Source: Microbispora triticiradicis (GTDB taxonomy: Bacteria > Actinomycetota > Actinomycetes > Streptosporangiales > Streptosporangiaceae). Taken from it: a stretch of DNA of 42,987 bases. The DNA is taken from assembly GCA_003260025.2 (NCBI GenBank), contig QFZU02000137.1, forward strand, positions 1 through 42,987, read 5' to 3'. The notes under the pieces were generated by a model that saw only the letters and a program-made list of their open reading frames with translations, ran no database searches and had not been told where the DNA came from. The position numbers and the translations under genes were made by a program. How positions within the stretch are numbered: the first letter of the stretch is position 1; every line of letters begins with the position of its first letter. Positions 37,524-42,987 of this stretch are shown here, piece by piece.

Positions 37524-38431
37524 GGTTGCGCGGGGCTGTCGTCCCGGTAGGCGAAGATCATGGCACTGGTGACCTGCGCGCCGTCGCGGTACGGGACGAG
37601 CCCGTCGCTGCGCATGTCCACGCTGCCGAAGCCCGCGCCGAGCACCAGGTCGCGGTACTGGCTCTCGGTCATGCCCACCACGCACCGGGCGAAGTCCTCC
37701 GCGCCGGCGGACTCGCCGGCCGCCACGTCCGCCGGGGGCGGGCCGTCGTCGGAGTACACGACGTCGGAGATCACCGCCACCCCGCCCGGGCGCAGGACGG
37801 CCGCGACCGCGTGGAGCACTTCCTTCTTGTCGGGGAACATGCCGAGGACGCAGTTGCTCATCACCACGTCCACGCTGGCCTCACGCACCGGCGGGCGCCG
37901 GATGTCGCCGACCCGCACGTCGATGTTCTTGAGCCCCATCTCCTTGGCCGCGCGGCGAGCCGTCCTGACCATCTGCATCGACGCGTCGACGCCGATGACC
38001 CGGCCCGTCTCCCCCACCCGGCGCGCGGCGATCAGCAGATCGAGGCCGGCGCCGCAGCCGAAGTCCACGACCGTCTGCCCGGGGCGCAGGCCGATCGCGT
38101 TCATGGGAGAGCCGCAGCCGCTGGACAGCTCCAGCACCCAGTCGGGGATCTCGGCGAGCTCCTCCGGGGTGTACACCGATGTGGGAGAGCAGCACAGCGT
38201 GCTGGTGCCCTGCACCGCCAGCGCGTCGTAGCGCTTCTTCACGTGCGTCTCGACGGGGACGGGACCCTGGTCGGCCGGGGCCGCTTCCGGTGCCGCGCAG
38301 CAGCCCGCCGCCTGGTCCGCGGTCGCCGGGGCGCATCCGCAGGCGTCCGGCTCGGCGAGCGTCTCGACCGCCGTCCGCGGCCGGATCAGCTCATCCAGGG
38401 AAACGAACCCACGCGTGTCATCTGCTCCCAC
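37514..38431 (-). CDS. ArsM-like methyltransferase with Cys-rich N-terminal extension
   Basis: 305 residues from GTG 38431 (AGAGGGAAC upstream), overlapping the radical SAM gene by 46 bases. Residues 1-60 form an Ala/Pro-rich extension with CGC (31, 33) and CC (44-45). The ArsM core follows: HVKKRYDALAVQGTSTLCC, SSGCGSPMNAIGLRPGQTVVDFGCGAGLDLLIAARRVG, VMSNCVLGMFPDK, FARCVVGMTESQY. Cys106, Cys194 and Cys250 sit where the As(III) triad of ArsM lies, and the protein ends in CC. ArsM relatives methylate arsenite; here the placement between radical SAM and TldD genes suggests action on a peptide-bound metalloid or a role as metalloid carrier. A plain C- or S-methyltransferase for the peptide is the alternative. 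Confidence 0.82.
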   Translation of the reverse strand: MGADDTRGFVSLDELIRPRTAVETLAEPDACGCAPATADQAAGCCAAPEAAPADQGPVPVETHVKKRYDALAVQGTSTLCCSPTSVYTPEELAEIPDWVLELSSGCGSPMNAIGLRPGQTVVDFGCGAGLDLLIAARRVGETGRVIGVDASMQMVRTARRAAKEMGLKNIDVRVGDIRRPPVREASVDVVMSNCVLGMFPDKKEVLHAVAAVLRPGGVAVISDVVYSDDGPPPADVAAGESAGAEDFARCVVGMTESQYRDLVLGAGFGSVDMRSDGLVPYRDGAQVTSAMIFAYRDDSPAQPCC

Positions 38432-39906
38432 GTTCCCTCTTCTCCTTCCGGTCGGTTCGCGTGCTCCTGCTGTCGGCGCAGGGCCATGGGCAGCAGGTAG
38501 GCCAACTGGGTCTCGACACGCGTCGTGATGCTGGACACCTTGGGGCAGTAGCAGGTGTTGAAGTCGCCGCCGTTGGCCGCCCACGCCTTGATGGGGCAGC
38601 CGCCGCCCCCGCAGAACAACTTCACGTTGCAGTCGCGGCACATGGGCACGGTGTCCACGTGGCGGTGCCGCCAGGGATCCCGGTAGCCGGCCGCGTAGCT
38701 GAACTCGGGGTAGAACGTCCCGCAGGCGTGCTGGGGGCGGCCCACGGTCTCCGGGCAGCCGTAGATCTTGCCGTTGGGGTCGAACGCGACGACGCTCGTG
38801 CCGGCGCTGCACCCCTGGAGGTTGGGCCGCAGCCGGTCGCCCTCCAGGACGGCCGACCTGATGCGGGCCAGGTCGGGCTGCAGCATGCGGTCCACCAGGG
38901 GGTTCTGCTGCACCATGCGCCAGAAGGCCTCCTGGAGCCCGGCCTTGACGTCCCCCCGGACCATGCGCTTGCGCTTCTCCTCGGGGTGGTCGGGGGTGAC
39001 GTACAGGAACGTGGTGGCCTTGGTGAAGCCGTTGAACAGGCGGATCTTCGGATGGTCGAGCCACCCCTTGGCCTGTGCGAACTCCGCGAAGCGCGGCATG
39101 TCGTCCACGCTGTCCTCGTCGACGAGCACCCGGATCAGCACGCGGATGCCGGCCTCCGCGGCCACGTCGATGCTGCGCTCGATGAGCTCGAACGTCGGCT
39201 TGCCGTTCCGGAACACCCGCCGGGTGTCGTGGGTCCTCGGTGTGCCGTCCAGGCTGACCTGGACCTCCTCGCAGCCGTACTTGAGCAGCATCGGCACGTA
39301 CGCGTCCAGCGCCACGCCGTTGGTGATCGCGGTGACCGGGTAGCCGCGATCGTAGGAGCCGCGCAGGATCTGCTCGACGGCGCCGCGCTGGTACGCGGTG
39401 TCCAGCAGCGGTTCCCCGCCGAACAGGGTGATGTACGGCGGGCCGGAGTTCTGGTGCCGGTCCTGGATCTCCGGGATGGTGTCGAACGCGGCCTCGATCA
39501 TCTCCTCGTCCATGCGCGGGCTCTTGGTGGTCAGCTCGCCCTCGAAGCAGTACGGGCACGCCAGGTTGCACACGAACGACGGGATGAACATGAACTGGAA
39601 CGGCGCTTCCTGGATCGCCTGGAAGTAGCCGTCGACGATGGCGCGGTAGCGCGCCTCCTCCTCGACCGGGTCGGTGCAGACGTACCCGCGCTCCAGCAGG
39701 CCGGCCACGAGCTCACGGTCGACGGCATCGTCTCCGGCGCGGACCCGTTCGAGCACGGCGACCTCGGCGGGGGTGACGATGTCCATCGATCCGGACACCG
39801 CGTTGGCGAGGACGCTCACCTTGCCGCTCTCGTCGAGATAGGCCGGGTCCAGGGTGCCCTCGGGGAGCTCCACCGAGAAGGTGACGGTGTTCGGGCTCAC
39901 AAGCAT
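38386..39906 (-). CDS. Radical SAM/SPASM peptide-modifying enzyme
   Basis: 506 residues from ATG 39906 (GGGAGACACACC upstream). Residues 1-90 have the shape of a peptide-recognition region, VSGSMDIVTPAEVAVLERV and LLERGYVCTDPVEEE, as in many peptide maturases. The radical SAM cluster motif is CNLACPYC (C113, C117, C120) in FMFIPSFVCNLACPYCFEG, with LFGGEPLLD following. The SPASM part carries C366, C384, C395, C423, C426, C432, C437, C452 and C454, enough for two auxiliary Fe-S clusters. Such enzymes make C-C or thioether links in ribosomal peptides. It lies 115 bases after the small Cys-containing peptide gene, which is its likely substrate. Confidence 0.9.
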   Translation of the reverse strand: MLVSPNTVTFSVELPEGTLDPAYLDESGKVSVLANAVSGSMDIVTPAEVAVLERVRAGDDAVDRELVAGLLERGYVCTDPVEEEARYRAIVDGYFQAIQEAPFQFMFIPSFVCNLACPYCFEGELTTKSPRMDEEMIEAAFDTIPEIQDRHQNSGPPYITLFGGEPLLDTAYQRGAVEQILRGSYDRGYPVTAITNGVALDAYVPMLLKYGCEEVQVSLDGTPRTHDTRRVFRNGKPTFELIERSIDVAAEAGIRVLIRVLVDEDSVDDMPRFAEFAQAKGWLDHPKIRLFNGFTKATTFLYVTPDHPEEKRKRMVRGDVKAGLQEAFWRMVQQNPLVDRMLQPDLARIRSAVLEGDRLRPNLQGCSAGTSVVAFDPNGKIYGCPETVGRPQHACGTFYPEFSYAAGYRDPWRHRHVDTVPMCRDCNVKLFCGGGGCPIKAWAANGGDFNTCYCPKVSSITTRVETQLAYLLPMALRRQQEHANRPEGEEGTWEQMTRVGSFPWMS

Positions 39907-40021
39907 GGTGTGTCTCCCAGAAACGGGGTCCGTGGTGCCGCCGGGGGGTGGGTGAGGGGGTGGGCCGGGAATTGGAGGGCGCGGCAGGGGATACCTCTGT
40001 CGTACGGTCCGCCGGCCACGG

Positions 40022-40156
40022 TCACTCGCAGCCGTCGGGGTCGTTGGCCATGATGCTGGTCACGACGTCGAGGTTCTTCCGGCCGCGCATGGCGGTGCAG
40101 CAGTCGGTCTGCTTCTCGGACACTTCGGCGTTCTCGATCATGGAAATGGCGATCAT
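40022..40156 (-). CDS. Putative RiPP precursor peptide, 44 residues
   Basis: The ATG at 40156 follows GGAGGAGGTG (40163-40172 on the plus strand) by six bases, one of the best ribosome binding sites in the window. The 44-residue product begins MIAISMIENAEVSEKQ, has a TDCC motif (Cys19, Cys20), a basic MRGRKN stretch at 23-28 and ends NDPDGCE (Cys43). It has no membrane segment, is mildly acidic and is encoded directly before the radical SAM gene with the same orientation. An N-terminal acidic leader and a Cys-bearing core are suggested, but the cut site is not visible. I know of no named family for it. Function as precursor is inferred from size, ribosome binding site and neighbours. Confidence 0.78.
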   Translation of the reverse strand: MIAISMIENAEVSEKQTDCCTAMRGRKNLDVVTSIMANDPDGCE

Positions 40157-40202
40157 AGGTATCACCTCCTCCACTGTGTTCTCTGCCGCGCTCTCCGGCC
40201 CG

Positions 40203-40227
40203 CTCCCCGCCGCGACGCGGCGGGGAG
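40203..40227 (-). terminator. Perfect 11-bp hairpin between OPT and peptide genes
   Basis: CTCCCCGCCGC and GCGGCGGGGAG flank a 3-base loop. It lies 34 bases after the OPT stop and about 45 before the peptide start. It may be a partial terminator that sets apart the level of the transporter and peptide mRNAs, or a stabiliser at the 5' end of the peptide mRNA. Confidence 0.55.
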
Positions 40228-40261
40228 AGTCGTTGGTGGGGCGCGTGCCCCAGGTGGCGGG

Positions 40262-41938
40262 TCACCGCAGGACCTCCCGCACGATGAGCACCGCCACGGT
40301 GATCAGGCCCTCACCGATGATCAGCCCGGAGGCGACGATCTCGGTGGCGCTGCGCCGGCCGGGGTTGCGGCGGGTGAGCAGCCACTGGGTCAGGCCTCCG
40401 GCGGCGAGGGTCAGCGAGTAGGCGGGGGGAAGCAGCACCCCGAGGCCGATCATCGTGGGCATGGCCGAGGTGAAGGCCAGGCCCAGGCCCACCGGGCCCG
40501 AGACGGCCAGCGCGAGGGCCACGGTGGCGGGGTATTCGGCCGATCCCCGGACGGTGGCGTCCACGAACTGGACCGCGGTGGCCACGGGGGCGGGGAAGGA
40601 ACGTCCACCGAGCACACCCGCGCGGCTGAGCACCGCGATCACCAGGACGCCGACCACGGCGCCGGCCAGGCCGCCCGCCAGTTGCGTCCAGCCCGTCAGC
40701 CGCCTGGGCGGCTCCGGCAGGCCCTCGGGGCGGTCGTGGGCGACCTTCACCGAGTAGGTGAAGTACACGGCGGCGAGGGCCGCGCAGCAGATGGTCGACG
40801 CCATGAGCAACGCCGCCGTCTGGTCCGCGCCCGATATGGCGAAGGCCACGACGCTGAAGTACAGCGCCGGGGACAACGGCACCAGCCCGATCTCGCCGCC
40901 GGCCCGGGTGAGGAACACGGTCATCACGGCGAGCAGCACGACGCCGAGCAGGCCGTAACCGAGGTAGCGCAGGAGAGACGGGTAGATCAGCGCCAGGAGC
41001 GCCGTTCCCGCGAGGACGGCGACGGCGAGCCACCGCGTACGGCCCGGGAGCAGGCGGCCCCCCTGGAGGGAACGCGCCAGCGGGCCGCGGACCCGGGCGA
41101 TCGAGGCGACGGAGTAGCCGAGGATGAGGCCCACACCGGCGGCGAGCACCCAGGGATAGGACAGATGGTCGGTGTAGGCCACGGACCGGCCCGCCGTGCC
41201 GTCCTGGACCGCCCACACGACGACGGTGTACGCCGCGCCGGCCGCCAGCCACGCGCACGCGCGCGGCCCGATGAGGAACCCGACCCCGTACAGCAGGGGC
41301 GAGAGGGCCAGGGCCAGATGGGTGCCCGTGACCTCCGGCGTGACGTCGTGGCCCCACAGGGCGACCCCCAGGGCCGACGCGGCGCCCACGCCCGCGGCGA
41401 TGGGGAGCATGCGGCCGAGCCGGTCGCTCTCCCCGTCCTTCGGGCCGCTGAGCGACGCCATCAGGGTGATGGCCGGCTTCAGGGTCGGGTAGGGCAGTCT
41501 CTCGGCGACCACCAGCGTCCGCGCGACGAGCCCGCCGAGGAAGATCCCCAGGGCGTTCGCGGCCATCGCCAGCACCACCAGGAAACCCCAGGCCGGCAAC
41601 TCACCGGCCCGCAGGACGACGGCTCCGATGCCGGTGTCCAGCGCGGCCGTCGCCATGTATCCGCTGGACGCGATGGAGAAGACGACGAAGAGGCCCTGCC
41701 AGCTGAGCGCCCCCGCCACCCGGAGCAGCGCCGCGCCCAGCGCGGCCACCAGCGCCGACCCTCCGAAGGAGGTGCCGGTGCGGAACAGGACCAGCACGTT
41801 GAGGACGCAGAGCAGCACGCCGATGGCCAGGCCGATGAGCGTCGCCCAGACGTACGACCCCCGCCAGCCGCCTGCGGCGTCCACCGCCGGAGTCGAATGC
41901 GATGCGGTGGAGAATGCGGTGCGCTCCTTTCCTCCCAC
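40262..41938 (-). CDS. OPT-family oligopeptide / metal-chelate transporter
   Basis: 558 residues from GTG 41938; a GTG at 41884 is an alternative start. Around 14-16 hydrophobic segments run from residue 28 to the end, with the OPT-like blocks GSYVWATLIGLAIGVLLCVLNVLVLFRTG and AERLPYPTLKPAITLM near 145-160 (a conserved loop in OPT/YSL proteins). OPT carriers take up peptides, glutathione-type thiols or metal chelates by proton symport. Lying just before the small peptide gene, with the same orientation and its own regulated promoter, it may move the mature peptide, its metal complex or a precursor. Confidence 0.85.
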   Translation of the reverse strand: MGGKERTAFSTASHSTPAVDAAGGWRGSYVWATLIGLAIGVLLCVLNVLVLFRTGTSFGGSALVAALGAALLRVAGALSWQGLFVVFSIASSGYMATAALDTGIGAVVLRAGELPAWGFLVVLAMAANALGIFLGGLVARTLVVAERLPYPTLKPAITLMASLSGPKDGESDRLGRMLPIAAGVGAASALGVALWGHDVTPEVTGTHLALALSPLLYGVGFLIGPRACAWLAAGAAYTVVVWAVQDGTAGRSVAYTDHLSYPWVLAAGVGLILGYSVASIARVRGPLARSLQGGRLLPGRTRWLAVAVLAGTALLALIYPSLLRYLGYGLLGVVLLAVMTVFLTRAGGEIGLVPLSPALYFSVVAFAISGADQTAALLMASTICCAALAAVYFTYSVKVAHDRPEGLPEPPRRLTGWTQLAGGLAGAVVGVLVIAVLSRAGVLGGRSFPAPVATAVQFVDATVRGSAEYPATVALALAVSGPVGLGLAFTSAMPTMIGLGVLLPPAYSLTLAAGGLTQWLLTRRNPGRRSATEIVASGLIIGEGLITVAVLIVREVLR

Positions 41939-41966
41939 AGAGCGCCCCCAATCTCGACCAGATGAA

Positions 41967-42031
41967 CTACATTGATAACTATCGATGTAGCCGACGAGTG
42001 CACATTAAATTGGGCCGACGGCAATGGTCAA
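41967..42031 (-). promoter_or_regulatory. Promoter and palindromic operator of the OPT/peptide operon
   Basis: On the minus strand TTGACC (42026-42031), 16 bases, then TTTAAT (42004-42009) is a strong promoter, unusual for this GC-rich DNA. A 24-base near-palindrome (41967-41990, arms CTACATTGATA / TATCGATGTAG with one mismatch) lies just after the expected start site, where a repressor would block elongation. GTCAAG-GGT-CTTGAC (42028-42042) also overlaps the -35. Confidence 0.65.
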
Positions 42032-42081
42032 GGGTCTTGACAAGATTGCCTATTCGTGCACGTGGCTTATGTTACGTGACC

Positions 42082-42101
42082 ATTACGATACTTTTCGTAA
42101 T
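42082..42101. promoter_or_regulatory. 20-bp inverted repeat upstream of OPT promoter
   Basis: ATTACGA-TACTTT-TCGTAAT has perfect 7-bp arms and a 6-base spacer, the same geometry as the repeat at 29132-29151 but a different sequence. It lies between the MIP channel stop and the OPT promoter. Confidence 0.5.
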
Positions 42102-42135
42102 TACGCCGTACAACATGTCGGCTGATTCCGCCAGA

Positions 42136-42864
42136 TCACAGCGTGCGATCGGCGAGCAGTGGGTCGGCGTCCACACGTCCGGTCGTCACCGTGCCCGGAT
42201 CCCGGCCGTACAGCCCGGCGACCAGGGCGAGACCGATCACGCCGCCGATCAGTTGGACGACGACGAACCCCGGCACCGAGGACGGGGCGATCCCGGCGAA
42301 GGTGTCGGAGAAGGCCCGGCCGATGGTCACGGCCGGGTTCGCGAAGCTGGTCGACGAGGTGAACCAGTACGCCGCGCCGATGTAGGAGGCGACCGCGACC
42401 GGCGCCAGGCGGGCGTTGTCCGCGCGGACCAGCAGGAAGATGACGAGCACCAGGCCCGCCGTGGCGACCACCTCGCCGAGCAGCAGGTTCCCGGCCGAGC
42501 GGTCGTGCGTGGACCAGGTGACAGCCGCCTTGCCGAACATCGCGTTGGCCAGCACGGCCCCGCTGACGGCGCCGGCGATCTGGGCGGCGGCGTAGACCCC
42601 CACGTCGGTGAGCGAAAGCTTGCGGTGCACCCACCAGTCGGCCAGCGTGACCACCGGGTTGAAGTGTGCCCCGGAGATCGGGCCGAGAATGAGGATCAAC
42701 ACCCCGAGCCCGAAGACCGTCGCCATCGAGTTCTCCAGCAACTGGAGTCCCACGTCGTCGGGCGAAAGCTCCTGCCCCATGATCCCCGACCCGACCACCA
42801 CCGTCACCAGCAGCAGCGTGCCCACGTACTCGGCCAGCGCCCGGCGGGGCAACGCCGGGCTCAC
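42136..42864 (-). CDS. MIP-family channel, AqpS-like
   Basis: 242 residues from GTG 42864 (TTG 42867 just before is equally possible). Six membrane segments and two half-helix motifs: NPV in SGAHFNPVVTL (about 69-71) and NPA in SFANPAVTIGR (about 176-178). The residue after the second NPA, Arg in ordinary aquaporins and glycerol channels, is Val; I recall this substitution from the arsenical channel AqpS. With ArsC making arsenite and Acr3 lost, a channel for As(OH)3 or methylarsenicals would provide downhill exit. It is upstream of the OPT gene on the same strand. General glycerol or metalloid permeation remains possible. Confidence 0.82.
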   Translation of the reverse strand: MSPALPRRALAEYVGTLLLVTVVVGSGIMGQELSPDDVGLQLLENSMATVFGLGVLILILGPISGAHFNPVVTLADWWVHRKLSLTDVGVYAAAQIAGAVSGAVLANAMFGKAAVTWSTHDRSAGNLLLGEVVATAGLVLVIFLLVRADNARLAPVAVASYIGAAYWFTSSTSFANPAVTIGRAFSDTFAGIAPSSVPGFVVVQLIGGVIGLALVAGLYGRDPGTVTTGRVDADPLLADRTL

Positions 42865-42956
42865 CAAGAATCACCGATCCGGTCGAGACGGACTGACGAG
42901 TCACGCACGTTAGCCTCGGGCTTTCGCGGCGAGTTTGAGCGGGCTTGATCGTTTAC

Positions 42957-42987
42957 ATGAGAAAAGTGCCTTTGAGCTGGGAGGATT
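42957..42987 (+). other. Possible start of a gene cut by the right edge
   Basis: ATG 42957 opens a frame reading MRKVPLSWED before the window ends. The base composition here is clearly less GC-rich than the neighbours. Ten codons are too few to support a product, and no good ribosome binding site is seen. Confidence 0.15.

Noticed and set aside
38386-39906. Radical SAM enzyme as arsenosugar ArsS or arsinothricin ArsL
   Set aside because: It is 506 residues with a SPASM set of nine Cys and a peptide-maturase-like N-terminus; ArsS/ArsL are shorter and built differently.
38179-40053. Plus-strand frame opposite the radical SAM and methyltransferase genes
   Set aside because: No motif and poor start; the minus strand encodes the CxxxCxxC and SPASM motifs.
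40682-41965. Plus-strand frame opposite the OPT transporter
   Set aside because: Highly charged low-complexity translation, the usual antisense image of a hydrophobic membrane protein gene.

Overview
The window is very GC-rich, gene-dense DNA with GTG/TTG starts, SD-less (leaderless-type) starts, multidomain secreted glycoside hydrolases and mycothiol-type ArsC proteins. This points to a filamentous actinomycete, probably Streptosporangiales or Streptomyces-like. That placement is an inference from gene content; no rRNA or tRNA is present.

Layout. (1) 1-1.83 kb: 5' part of a membrane GT-C-like protein and a wrecked heavy-metal P1B-ATPase. (2) 1.93-15.3 kb: a polysaccharide-use locus. It has a CUT1 sugar ABC transporter without its own ATPase, a LacI regulator, and four secreted glycosidases (two GH29 alpha-L-fucosidases with ricin-type CBM13, a clan GH-A enzyme with FN3-CBM2, and a CBM2-GH5-X2-CBM46 endoglucanase). 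Together they suggest fucosylated xyloglucan or a similar plant wall glycan. (3) 15.8-22.7 kb: Nudix hydrolase, a phosphate transporter behind a PHO box, ArsC, a frameshifted metallophosphoesterase, a methyltransferase, NTF2-like and SDR genes, and LysR and TetR regulators. (4) 22.8-29.6 kb: a rearranged arsenic island with a second ArsC, an arsC 3' remnant, three ArsR genes, an Acr3 arsenite pump reduced to its two ends, a flavin monooxygenase with an internal deletion, an intact FAD oxidoreductase with a Cys-rich tail, an ArsM-ArsN-like fusion and a G3E GTPase. (5) 29.7-42.9 kb: a compact, translationally coupled RiPP-like cluster. Going leftwards on the minus strand it runs: MIP channel (AqpS-like), OPT transporter, a 44-residue Cys-containing peptide, radical SAM/SPASM enzyme, ArsM-like methyltransferase with a Cys-rich N-terminus, TldD, TldE, FAD oxidoreductase and M3-like peptidase. 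It is met by a convergent M1 aminopeptidase that diverges from an ArsR gene.

The most interesting part is region 5. The small peptide was found by reading the gap between the OPT and radical SAM genes; it has a near-ideal ribosome binding site. Its modification genes include an ArsM-family enzyme that keeps the As(III)-binding Cys triad. The cluster sits between an ArsR/ArsM island and an aquaporin whose pore Arg is replaced by Val, as I recall for the arsenical channel AqpS. I infer a ribosomally made, radical-SAM-modified, Cys-containing peptide connected with arsenic (or another thiophilic metalloid). I do not recognise it as a described system.

A second theme is decay by deletion in metal-related genes: the P1B-ATPase, Acr3, the flavin monooxygenase and the arsC fragment are all broken, while the reductases, methyltransferases, regulators and channel are intact.
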